Shown here in pieces: positions 28,180-35,083 of a stretch of DNA of 37,431 nt. The DNA lies in IMG/VR virus record IMGVR_UViG_3300030107_004043, positions 1 through 37,431 of that record; one strand, given 5' to 3'. The notes under the pieces are model-generated. The model was not told the origin of the DNA. It saw only the letters and a list, made by a program, of their open reading frames with translations, and made no database searches. The DNA is from a virus. Both the position numbers and the translations under genes were made by a program. Numbering within the stretch: the stretch's first letter is position 1; each line of letters starts with the position of its first letter.

Positions 28180-29025
28180 ATGTCCAAACCAGCTTCCAGA
28201 TCCCAATTTATAGATTACTGTAAAAGACAGTTAGGTGCTCCTGTACTGGAAATTAATGTTGCCGATGAGCAAATAGAGGATATTGTAGATGATGCTCTTC
28301 AATATTTTCAGGAAAGACATTTTGATGGAGTAGCACAGACATATTTAAAGTATAAAGTAACCGATGATGATATTGATAGAGGAAAAGGTCCTGGACAAAC
28401 TGGAGTAACAGGAATAACTACCACCAGTGCTAGTGCTACGATTAATGGAACAGAGATACAATTTGATTATGAGGAGAATAGTAATTATCTAGAAATTCCT
28501 CCGGCTATTATTGGATGTACAAAAGTTTTCCATTTTGATGGAGCCAATACTATTACCAATAATATGTTTAGTGTTAAATATCAATTATTCTTAAATGATA
28601 TTTACTTTTTTGGTGCTTTGGAAATGTTGACTTATGCGATGACTAAAACCTATTTGTCTGATATTGAGTTCCTCTTAACTACTCAGAAACAAATAAGATT
28701 TAATCAAAGACAAGATCGTTTATATCTCGATATTGATTGGAGTAGTCTTAGAGCAGGTGATTATTTGATTATTGATTGTTGGAGAGCAATGGATCCAACG
28801 GATTATACAAGAGTATGGAATGATTCTTTCTTGAAACCATATACTGTTGCTTTGATTAAAAAGCAGTGGGGACAAAATTTATTAAAATTTAATGGAGTTA
28901 AATTGCCAGGTGGAATAGAAATGAATGGAAGACAAATATATGATGATGCTGAAAAAGAGTTGGACAGAATTAGAGAGATCATGTCTAATACTTATGAACT
29001 TCCACCATTAGACATGATAGGATGA
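28180..29025 (+). CDS. 13: Neck protein gp13
   Basis: A 281-residue protein; T4 gp13 has 309. gp13 and gp14 form the collar that closes the filled head and receives the tail. The N-terminal helix SRSQFIDYCKRQLGAPVLEI followed by NVADEQIEDIVDDALQYFQE (residues 6-45) is diagnostic of the family, as are FHFDGANTITNNMFSVKYQ near 124 and DYLIIDCWRAMDP near 193. The start is supported by GAGGA 11 bases upstream. gp14 begins one base after its stop, so the pair is coupled as in T4. A short segment near residues 70-90 (GVTGITTTSASATINGTE) is Thr and Gly rich and may be a small loop insertion. Confidence 0.92.
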   Translation: MSKPASRSQFIDYCKRQLGAPVLEINVADEQIEDIVDDALQYFQERHFDGVAQTYLKYKVTDDDIDRGKGPGQTGVTGITTTSASATINGTEIQFDYEENSNYLEIPPAIIGCTKVFHFDGANTITNNMFSVKYQLFLNDIYFFGALEMLTYAMTKTYLSDIEFLLTTQKQIRFNQRQDRLYLDIDWSSLRAGDYLIIDCWRAMDPTDYTRVWNDSFLKPYTVALIKKQWGQNLLKFNGVKLPGGIEMNGRQIYDDAEKELDRIREIMSNTYELPPLDMIG

Positions 29026-29026
29026 T

Positions 29027-30478
29027 ATGGCACTTAACCCGTATTTTCAACAAGGTTCTAGATCTGAACAAAATTTAGTACAAGATTTAATCAACGAACA
29101 GTTGAGGATGTATGGTGTTGAGGTGCATTATTTACCTCGTAAATATGTCTCAGAAGCAACAGTAATAAGAGAAGTAGTTAGATCAAAATTTGATGATGCT
29201 TATCCATTAGAAGCATATTTGGATACTTATGATGGTTATGGTGAGAACCCAGTCATTCTCTCTAAATTTGGTATTGAGCAAAAGAATGAAGTAACTCTGA
29301 CTATTTCAAGAGATAGATGGGAGACTTATATTGAACCTTTAATGGAAAACGAGGCAGACGTAAAACTCACTACTCGACCTAAGGAAGGGGATTTAATTTA
29401 TTTTCCATTAGGTGATCGATTATTTGAGATTAAGTTTGTAGAACATGAAAAACCTTTCTACCAGCTTAAAAAAACTTATGTTTATACTTTAAAATGTGAA
29501 CTCTTCGTATACGAGGATGAGGTTATTGATACTGGGGTTGAGGAGATTGATGATTCTCTAATTGGAGATGATTATGATGGTACAGCAGGTGACGGTCTTT
29601 CAACAATTATTGGACCCACTCAGACTCTTACTTTAGTTGGTGTTGGTGTAACAGCAACTGCCGTCACAGGTATTGTTACAGGTGGTATCAGATATATTGA
29701 ACTGTCTAATAGAGGTGGAGGATATCTAGGTGGTCCTACCGTTGCCATTTCTTCTGCACCATCAGGTGGAGTAACTGGTATAGCAACCGTAAGATTTATT
29801 GCAGGAATGGTTGTATGTAATAAAGGAGTTAATCCCGCCACGAGATCTATTCAAAATGTTGACTTACAAAATGCAGGTGTAGGTTATGCAATAACTCAAC
29901 CTCCTACAATTAGTATCTTTGGTAATGGTGGAAGTGGTGCGGCAGGAACTGCTGTAGTAAGCAATGATGGTATTGGTATTGTAACTGTTACATCTGGTGG
30001 TAGTGGATATACTACTAGCCCAACTATTACCTTTACAAGTGAAATATTTAAGACTGGTGTTAGTACTGCTGGTGCTGCTGCTACCGCTGTATTAGATTCT
30101 AGTGGAAGTATCACTGCTATCAATATAACTAATGCTGGTATGGGATATAGTACTACACCAACATTGAATATTACTGGTGCAGGAGTAACATATAGTGGTA
30201 ACTTCGACTTTAATGAGGAAGTTATTGGATCTATCAGTAGTACTACTGCTAGGGTAAGGACTTGGAATGCTGAAACAAATGTAATAGAATTGGCTTCTGT
30301 AAGTGGATCATGGACATTAGGAGAGAAATTGGTGGGTCAGAAATCGGGTGCTGTCCATGCGATAAGGCAGATTGATTTAGATCCATTAGAAGATGGATTT
30401 GCTGATAACTTGAAGATAGAAGAAGCAGCAGATGATATCTTAGACTTTACAGAACAGAACCCATTCGGGACACCATAA
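29027..30478 (+). CDS. 14: Neck protein gp14 with inserted beta-repeat domains
   Basis: At 483 residues it is nearly twice T4 gp14 (256). Residues 1-175 are a good gp14: LNPYFQQGSRSEQNLVQDLI, MYGVEVHYLPRKYVSEATV, YLDTYDGYGEN, KEGDLIYFPLGDRLFEIKF and PFYQLKK all have T4 counterparts. Residues about 221-386 are instead four G-x-G-Y units (GGGYLGGPTVAI, GVGYAITQPPTI, GSGYTTSPTITF, GMGYSTTPTLNI), followed by a GE-type repeat at 393-446. The last 35 residues (DPLEDGFADNLKIEEAADDI then LDFTEQNPFGTP) return to an acidic gp14-like tail. The insert should project from the neck, which is exposed, so it could act like a collar whisker or surface-binding domain; that is inference. The stop codon is embedded in a late promoter. 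Confidence 0.9.
   Translation: MALNPYFQQGSRSEQNLVQDLINEQLRMYGVEVHYLPRKYVSEATVIREVVRSKFDDAYPLEAYLDTYDGYGENPVILSKFGIEQKNEVTLTISRDRWETYIEPLMENEADVKLTTRPKEGDLIYFPLGDRLFEIKFVEHEKPFYQLKKTYVYTLKCELFVYEDEVIDTGVEEIDDSLIGDDYDGTAGDGLSTIIGPTQTLTLVGVGVTATAVTGIVTGGIRYIELSNRGGGYLGGPTVAISSAPSGGVTGIATVRFIAGMVVCNKGVNPATRSIQNVDLQNAGVGYAITQPPTISIFGNGGSGAAGTAVVSNDGIGIVTVTSGGSGYTTSPTITFTSEIFKTGVSTAGAAATAVLDSSGSITAINITNAGMGYSTTPTLNITGAGVTYSGNFDFNEEVIGSISSTTARVRTWNAETNVIELASVSGSWTLGEKLVGQKSGAVHAIRQIDLDPLEDGFADNLKIEEAADDILDFTEQNPFGTP
29687..30184 (+). repeat. Four G-x-G-Y beta modules in gp14
   Basis: Units IELSNRGGGYLGGPTVAI, DLQNAGVGYAITQPPTISI, VTVTSGGSGYTTSPTITF and INITNAGMGYSTTPTLNI are spaced about 30-60 residues apart. 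This is the cleanest array of this module in the window. Confidence 0.8.
30203..30364 (+). repeat. GE-type beta repeat in gp14
   Basis: FDFNEEVIGSISSTTARVRT and SWTLGEKLVGQKSGAVHAI, about 20 residues apart, match the two-strand unit in gp7 (10918-11082) and the DUF4815 protein (22381-22554). Confidence 0.65.
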
Positions 30479-30495
30479 ATATTTTGTGCTATAAT
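30467..30495 (+). promoter_or_regulatory. Extended -10 sigma70-like promoter for the DUF2997/Ycf35 cassette
   Basis: TGCTATAAT (30487-30495) is a perfect extended -10 element (TGnTATAAT). Seventeen bases upstream of the TATAAT, GGGACA (30467-30472) matches four of six -35 positions. It lies at the gp14 stop and 24 bases before the ATG at 30519, and it overlaps a late promoter at 30474-30481. Confidence 0.65.
30474..30481 (+). promoter_or_regulatory. T4-type late promoter (CATAAATA) at the gp14 stop
   Basis: CATAAATA fits NATAAATA and contains the gp14 TAA stop (30476-30478). It sits inside the spacer of the sigma70-like promoter, so the cassette could be served both early and late. Confidence 0.5.
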
Positions 30496-30518
30496 ATAGG
30501 ATAATTCTCCATTCTCCT

Positions 30519-30692
30519 ATGAATAAAGATCTGGAACGCATTGCCGACAGTCTTGAAAGAATCGCTAAGGTTCTTGAAGGTGGTCCTCTGCATATAAATA
30601 TTGATCATGGTCATATCGAACATATTGATCATTTAGATCATGTCGATAATATTGATCAAGGCGATTTACAAGTCCACAATCACGCTTTCTAA
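30519..30692 (+). CDS. His-rich miniprotein with helix and period-3 repeat
   Basis: ATG at 30519 opens a 57-codon frame ending at 30692, two bases before the next ATG. Residues 3-20 (KDLERIADSLERIAKVLE) are an ideal amphipathic helix with a repeated LERIA, likely an oligomerising coiled coil. Residues 24-55 then change to a three-residue periodicity with a hydrophobic residue every third position: I33-E-H, I36-D-H, L39-D-H, V42-D-N, I45-D-Q. The protein has eight His and many Asp, ending HNHAF, so metal binding is plausible. I recognise no family. It is the first gene of a three-gene unit with DUF2997 and Ycf35, directly under the promoter at 30467-30495. The frame, the non-random repeat and the spacing support a real gene; its function is unknown. 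Confidence 0.65.
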   Translation: MNKDLERIADSLERIAKVLEGGPLHINIDHGHIEHIDHLDHVDNIDQGDLQVHNHAF

Positions 30693-30694
30693 TC

Positions 30695-30919
30695 ATGCCA
30701 ACACAACAAACTCTTAAGTTCAATATTCGACAAGATGGGACGGTAACCGAAGAGGTTATAGGTGCAGTTGGGAACGAATGTGAACAACTTACTTTAACCA
30801 TTGAAGAAAACTTGGGTATCGTATCTCAAAAAGAACATAAACCCGAATATTTTCAACAATTAATGGGTCAGGTAGAAGTAGAAGTAGAAGAATGGTCCCA
30901 CGATTCGGAGTGCGCGTAA
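30695..30919 (+). CDS. DUF2997 family protein
   Basis: A 74-residue protein. LKFNIRQDGTVTEEVIGAVG followed by NECEQLTLTIEENLGIV (residues about 7-44) fits the short beta-beta-alpha pattern of DUF2997: a strand, D-G-x-V-x-E-x-V-x-G, a conserved Cys (C29), a helix and L-G. A later KPEYFQQ is also typical. DUF2997 proteins are small cyanobacterial proteins of unknown role, usually encoded beside DUF1257/Ycf35 and often near a ferredoxin. Here the DUF1257 gene follows with a one-base overlap (TAATG), so the cyanobacterial pairing is kept. The acidic C-terminus (EVEVEEWSHDSE) is longer than expected. It is probably an auxiliary gene from a cyanobacterial host, not a virion part; that is inference. 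Confidence 0.75.
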   Translation: MPTQQTLKFNIRQDGTVTEEVIGAVGNECEQLTLTIEENLGIVSQKEHKPEYFQQLMGQVEVEVEEWSHDSECA

Positions 30920-31311
30920 TGTCACATTTCAGTACTATAAAGACAAAAATCAAAGAAAAACCTATTTTACTTGAAGCACTTCAATTATTAGGACATGACA
31001 TTAAAGAGGATCAAGAGTTGGTCGTAGGTAATGTATATCATGCCAAAGATCACCCCGTGGTAGAAGCTGATGTTTGTATAGGAACGGATATTGGTTTTCG
31101 TTGGAATGAAGAAGATAAAATTTATGAATTAGTAACCGATTTGCAAACTTGGAGTCAACCAGTACCACCAGAAAGATTCATTGAAAAAGTAACTCAGCAG
31201 TATGCAAGAATGAGTATTCATAATACTGTAAAGGACCTGGGATTCCAAGTTGCTGAAGAATGGGAAATGGATGATAACTCCATAGAATTGACGGTAACCC
31301 GGTGGGTATAA
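30919..31311 (+). CDS. ycf35: DUF1257 protein, Ycf35 family
   Basis: A 130-residue protein, close to the usual length of Ycf35 (about 125-130). The start MSHFSTIKTKIKEKPILLEA is the diagnostic N-terminus of the family. DIGFRWNEEDKIYELVTDLQTW, PERFIEKVTQQYA and GFQVAEEWEMDDNSIELTVT follow in the order seen in cyanobacterial and red-algal plastid Ycf35. An in-frame ATG 27 bases upstream exists, but the family begins at MSHFS and the TAATG junction with DUF2997 supports the later start. The biochemical role of Ycf35 is not established. It is oddly placed between neck gene 14 and tail gene 15. Its TAA stop is embedded in a perfect late promoter that drives gp15. Confidence 0.85.
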   Translation: MSHFSTIKTKIKEKPILLEALQLLGHDIKEDQELVVGNVYHAKDHPVVEADVCIGTDIGFRWNEEDKIYELVTDLQTWSQPVPPERFIEKVTQQYARMSIHNTVKDLGFQVAEEWEMDDNSIELTVTRWV

Positions 31312-31314
31312 ATA
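31307..31314 (+). promoter_or_regulatory. Perfect T4 late promoter (TATAAATA) for gp15-gp16
   Basis: TATAAATA is identical to the T4 late consensus. It contains the TAA stop of ycf35 (31309-31311) and lies 21 bases before the gp15 ATG. Confidence 0.8.
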
Positions 31315-31335
31315 TAATATACCAGGACTATAACA

Positions 31336-32346
31336 ATGTTTGAATATTTTTATAACGAAATTTTGAGGAGGACCATCATTGCGTTTGGTACTCTTTTTAA
31401 TGGTATTACGATTAAACAAGAAGGTTCGGACATCCGAGTTCCTTTGGCATATGGTCCTACTCAGAAATTTTTAGCACGTTTAACACAGACACCAGATTTA
31501 AATAGGGCAACGGCAATTACGTTACCACGTATGTCTTTTGAATTCACTGGTTTAACTTATGATCCATCAAGAAAGGTTACTACCACTCAGCAGTTTACAG
31601 TAAAAGATCCGACGGATGGAAGTGAATCTAAAAAGGCATATATGCCCGTTCCATATAATATGCAATTTGAACTTGCACTCATGTGTAAATTAAACGATGA
31701 TGCATTACAGATCGTAGAACAGATATTACCTTATTTTCAACCAGCATATAGTGTTACTGTAAATTTGGTGGGGAGTATTAATGAGAAGAGAGATATTCCT
31801 ATTATATTAGAAAATATTACTATGCAGGATGATTATGAAGGAGACTTTGAAACTAGAAGAGTTCTTCTTTATACTTTAAGATTTACTGCAAAGACTTATA
31901 TGTTTGGTCCTGTTTCTTCTGCTACCGACGATATTGTCAAGAAGGTTCGGGTCAGCTACCTTACAGGTACAGATACTACAAATACTTCAAGAGATCTCAC
32001 ATATACGGTCACACCAAGAGCAGTTAAGAGTTACGATGGTCCTGTCGTCACTACTCTTAATGAGGATGTTAACTTGACAGAGGTAGAGATTGCTCTAACT
32101 GATGCAACTAATATTGCTGTGGATCAGTATATCTACATTGATAGTGAAGAAATGCTTGTCACCACGGTGAATAATAATTCAATAGTTGTTGAAAGAGCAC
32201 AAGACAATACCACTGCTGCTTCTCATGTTAAGGGAACCTCAGTAAGAGTTGTTAATCCTACTGTAGCCGATAACACGGTTGCTCAGGACGATAATGCTCT
32301 TATTGAAGAGGGGGATGACTTTGGGTTTGATGGTGTTATATCATGA
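31336..32346 (+). CDS. 15: Tail completion and sheath stabiliser protein gp15
   Basis: A 336-residue protein; T4 gp15 has 272. MFEYFYNEILRRTIIAFGTL, IRVPLAYGPTQKFLARL, LPRMSFEF and ALQIVEQILPYFQPAYSVTV all align by eye with T4 gp15 (MFGYFYN, IRVPITYAS, QIVEQILPYFQP). gp15 forms the hexameric ring that caps the tail tube and sheath and joins the neck. The extra length is C-terminal: residues about 249-306 form an RG-H-type module (IYIDSEEMLVTTVNNNSIVV, ERAQDNTTAASHVKG) also found in gp7 and the DUF4815 protein. An acidic tail follows. It is driven by a perfect late promoter and overlaps gp16 by four bases (ATGA). Confidence 0.93.
   Translation: MFEYFYNEILRRTIIAFGTLFNGITIKQEGSDIRVPLAYGPTQKFLARLTQTPDLNRATAITLPRMSFEFTGLTYDPSRKVTTTQQFTVKDPTDGSESKKAYMPVPYNMQFELALMCKLNDDALQIVEQILPYFQPAYSVTVNLVGSINEKRDIPIILENITMQDDYEGDFETRRVLLYTLRFTAKTYMFGPVSSATDDIVKKVRVSYLTGTDTTNTSRDLTYTVTPRAVKSYDGPVVTTLNEDVNLTEVEIALTDATNIAVDQYIYIDSEEMLVTTVNNNSIVVERAQDNTTAASHVKGTSVRVVNPTVADNTVAQDDNALIEEGDDFGFDGVIS
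32080..32253 (+). repeat. RG-H beta module in gp15
   Basis: The pattern 'I-D-x-E-x-M-x-V-(x)n-V-x-R-(x)n-T-x-A-x-x-H-x-x-G-x-x-V' seen here is shared with gp7 at 13243-13392 (KINDEIMKIEG, LRREWLGTTLAGHGTDSLV) and 8569-8705, and with 26056-26259 in the DUF4815 protein (IGEEIISYS, STRGIS). Confidence 0.65.
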
Positions 32347-32756
32347 GTAATCAATTAGATAAAGCTTTTAATATAACTCCGGAAGTAGTAGATGAAGAGA
32401 AATCTCCCGTTGGTATACAAAAACCTGATAGGTTAAGTAAGGATGATATTACCAAAGATTATGAGTATACCAGAGGTAATCTTTATTCTATAATAGAAAA
32501 AGGTCAAGAAGCAATTAATGGTATTTTAGAAATTGCTCAGGAAAGTGAAATGCCAAGAGCATATGAAGTTGCTGGTCAGTTAATTAAGAGTGTTTCTGAT
32601 GCAACTGATAAATTGTTAGATCTCCAGAAGAAAATTAAAGAGGTAAATGAAGAGGAGAAGAAAGGTCCTACTAGTGTGACGAATAATGCTCTATTTGTGG
32701 GATCTACTGCTGATCTGGCAAAATTGATTAAAGGAGAAACCTCCAAAAAGCAGTAA
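32343..32756 (+). CDS. 16: Small terminase subunit gp16
   Basis: A 137-residue protein; T4 gp16 has 164. It is the DNA-recognition and regulatory partner of the packaging motor. The central helical hairpin, residues about 36-101 (DITKDYEYTRGNLYSIIEKG, MPRAYEVAGQLIKSVSDAT, KLLDLQKKIKEVNEE), corresponds to the T4 gp16 core (DYGVVRRN, SPRHMEVFATLMGQM). The late NNALFVGSTADLAKLI matches T4 NATVFMGSPTELMDEI. It starts within the gp15 stop (ATGA), indicating coupled translation. Unlike in T4, gp17 does not follow directly: three genes and about 3.7 kb lie between them. Confidence 0.9.
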   Translation: MSNQLDKAFNITPEVVDEEKSPVGIQKPDRLSKDDITKDYEYTRGNLYSIIEKGQEAINGILEIAQESEMPRAYEVAGQLIKSVSDATDKLLDLQKKIKEVNEEEKKGPTSVTNNALFVGSTADLAKLIKGETSKKQ

Positions 32757-32764
32757 AATAAATA
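32757..32764 (+). promoter_or_regulatory. T4-type late promoter after gp16
   Basis: AATAAATA starts immediately after the gp16 stop (32754-32756) and 32 bases before the GTG start of the coiled-coil protein. It would drive the three genes inserted between gp16 and gp17. Confidence 0.65.
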
Positions 32765-32788
32765 TAATTGTAGATGGAGTAATTTTAG

Positions 32789-35083
32789 GTGCCACTCAAG
32801 AAACCGTCAGAATTTTATATTAAGAACCCTAACAGTTCTCTGGATGAGATTAGGGAAAATGCTACACCTGAAAAGGTAGAGACAATTTCGGAAGCTTTTA
32901 ATTCTTTTAAAACAAATTTTGATCATATTCAAGCACTTAATGATTTTACTAAGACTTTTGATACCTTTAAGTCTAATGTTCAAAAGGTAGATACTTTATC
33001 AGGAAGTGTTGACGAGATTAAAGAAAGTATTCAAGATCTCATTAAGAAAGAAGATCTTGATGATGCAATGACTGCACAACTTCTCTTTGTGGAAGAGTCT
33101 ATAAGAAATGTTCAAGATAAAGTAAAGACTTTAAATTCCAAAAGTATTCTAGATATAAAAAATGAATTTGATGGATTAACTAAAACAGTAAAAGGTTTTA
33201 TAGGAGAAGAAGTACCTGCTTATAAGAAATTAATCGTTGATTCTGAAACCAGAGTTGATAGTAGGTTTGTTACTTTCAAAGAGGATGTAAAGGATTCGAT
33301 TGGAAGTCTAGTAACTACCCTTAATGATGATCTTGCTCAGATTGGTTCTGAGATTGAAGCAATTAATGAAGAGAGTCTTTCTTCGGTAAAGACTGAAGTT
33401 AAAGGAATTAAAGGACAGGTTGAATCTCTTTTAGAAAAGGTATTACCAAAATATAAGAAGTTTTTTGCTGAGACTGAGGTAAGAACGGAAGAAAAGATTT
33501 CTGCTAATGAAAAATTAGTTAAAGAGACTGTCAAGGAGATAGAAGAAAAATATGAATCTCAGATTAAAGGCATCACAGAAGATTTTGATGAATTTATTAA
33601 TGAGGAAATTCCTAAGTATAAAAAGCTTCTAGTAGATTCTAAATTAAAGACAGAAGAAGAAGTTAAAGATATATCTAAGAATCTAGATGAGCAAGTTTCT
33701 AAAATTAATAAAAATGTCGTTAATTTGCAGAAAAGAGTTAATAATAAAGATATTGAAATCAATGAAGTTCTTCTAGAAAAAACTGCTACTATTGAAAAGT
33801 TAATCAATAAGTCAAAAGATTTATCTAGAACATATGATGATCTTTCTAGGGATTTCAAAGCAAAGGAAGTCCAGTATGAAAGTTCTTTGGCAAATTTTGA
33901 AACCAAGATCAATACAATGGAAGAAAGTCTCACAGATAATATTTGTGAGTTACAGGAGAATTTAGATACCAGTACTTCTAAGTATTATACAGAAATGAAG
34001 AATACGGTAGTTCCTGCCGTGGTTAATTTTGAAAAGAATTTATCTTCTCAACTAAAAGAGATGAAGATAGATTTCACTGTAAATGAAAAACATATTGATT
34101 CCTTACAAGACGAATTTAAGGATCTTCTCAATAAATTAAAAGTAGATAATTTAGTAAAGGAAGTTACCGAGACTAATAATGAAAATCTCTTTAAGGTAAA
34201 GAAGGAATTAGTTGAGAAAGTTAATCGTTTAGAACTCCTAATAGAAAGGTATGAGGAAAAGGTTTCTCCCACTATAAAGGTTGGAGATACTGTTATTAAT
34301 GAAGGTCTTTTAAATATTCCTCCTGATGTAAAGAATTCTGATCCTTTAACACCATTAGATCAGAAATATGCTACTCTTGAAGATTTAGCATCTCATTATC
34401 GTTTATTTGTTAATAGAGTTCAGCAGCAGTTATCTGTTTTAGGTGGTGGTGGTGCTGTTTGGTTAGATGATCTTGATGATGTTGGGATTAAGACTCAATA
34501 TAATGCTGGTGAATTAGATGATGGAATGGTGCTTAAATATGATGGCACCAAAAAGATCTGGTATGGTGGAGAAGGTGGTGGAGTTGGTGCTGCTGGTACA
34601 TGGGCAGTTGATGCTGTTGGTGTTAGTACTAGTAAAGTAGTTGGTATTGCTACTACTGCAAGAGCAGAATACTCATTATATGTTGGAAAAGGACCAACTG
34701 CTGGATCAGGTACAACAACGGTTGTTGCATATTTTGATGGGGATATATCTGTTGCAGGAACCATTTTCAAAGAGAATGTAGTTAATTTAGACTCTATTGG
34801 TTTTGTTACTGCTCGAAGTGGAATTAATGTTGGATATGATTATGATGATGGTACGGGTGTAGGTGCTACTATATTACCTAGTGGTAATGCAGTATTTGCG
34901 GGGGTAGTTACTGCTTCTACAATGTTCTATCCACCAGTAATTACTACTGTAGTAAGGGATGCTACTACTGTTAATACGGGTGCTCTGATCTTTAATACTA
35001 CTACTGGGCAATTAGAAATCTATAATGGAACTACATGGGTTGGTGTTGGTGCTCTTAATAACCTCACTATTACTAACTTGTAA
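32789..35083 (+). CDS. Long coiled-coil, fibre-like structural protein
   Basis: A 764-residue protein with a GTG start at 32789, supported by GGAG about 10 bases upstream and a late promoter before it. Residues about 25-500 are almost continuous charged helix with coiled-coil character. A segment around V/I-P-x-Y-K-K-x-x-x-[DE]-[ST] repeats three times near residues 142, 218 and 274 (VPAYKKLIVDSE, LPKYKKFFAETE, IPKYKKLLVDSK). A Gly-rich hinge follows at about 550, then a beta domain (WLDDLDDVGIKTQYNAGELD then DGMVLKYDGTKKIWY) like the 'L-x-D-V... D-G-x-V-L-x-Y' module of many phage tail fibres. The C-terminus (STMFYPPV, NTTTGQLEIYNGTTWVGVG) also resembles fibre tips. It is probably a trimeric fibre or whisker, possibly replacing the T4 wac fibritin; the exact attachment site is unknown. 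Confidence 0.7.
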   Translation: MPLKKPSEFYIKNPNSSLDEIRENATPEKVETISEAFNSFKTNFDHIQALNDFTKTFDTFKSNVQKVDTLSGSVDEIKESIQDLIKKEDLDDAMTAQLLFVEESIRNVQDKVKTLNSKSILDIKNEFDGLTKTVKGFIGEEVPAYKKLIVDSETRVDSRFVTFKEDVKDSIGSLVTTLNDDLAQIGSEIEAINEESLSSVKTEVKGIKGQVESLLEKVLPKYKKFFAETEVRTEEKISANEKLVKETVKEIEEKYESQIKGITEDFDEFINEEIPKYKKLLVDSKLKTEEEVKDISKNLDEQVSKINKNVVNLQKRVNNKDIEINEVLLEKTATIEKLINKSKDLSRTYDDLSRDFKAKEVQYESSLANFETKINTMEESLTDNICELQENLDTSTSKYYTEMKNTVVPAVVNFEKNLSSQLKEMKIDFTVNEKHIDSLQDEFKDLLNKLKVDNLVKEVTETNNENLFKVKKELVEKVNRLELLIERYEEKVSPTIKVGDTVINEGLLNIPPDVKNSDPLTPLDQKYATLEDLASHYRLFVNRVQQQLSVLGGGGAVWLDDLDDVGIKTQYNAGELDDGMVLKYDGTKKIWYGGEGGGVGAAGTWAVDAVGVSTSKVVGIATTARAEYSLYVGKGPTAGSGTTTVVAYFDGDISVAGTIFKENVVNLDSIGFVTARSGINVGYDYDDGTGVGATILPSGNAVFAGVVTASTMFYPPVITTVVRDATTVNTGALIFNTTTGQLEIYNGTTWVGVGALNNLTITNL

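Noticed and set aside
30892-30918. Upstream in-frame ATG giving a 139-residue version of the Ycf35 protein.
   Set aside because: The family begins at MSHFS, and the ATG at 30919 overlaps the DUF2997 stop as TAATG. The extra nine residues would overlap DUF2997 by 28 bases without any family support.
31288-31318. TTGACG and TATAAT near the end of ycf35 as a second sigma70 promoter.
   Set aside because: The spacer is 19 bases and the TATAAT overlaps the perfect late promoter TATAAATA, so an AT-rich coincidence is more likely.
33559-33933. 124-residue antisense open frame inside the coiled-coil gene, Ser/Leu rich.
   Set aside because: It arises from the Lys/Glu-rich codons of the forward coiled coil, which read as Leu/Phe/Ser in the complement. 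No independent start signal is seen.
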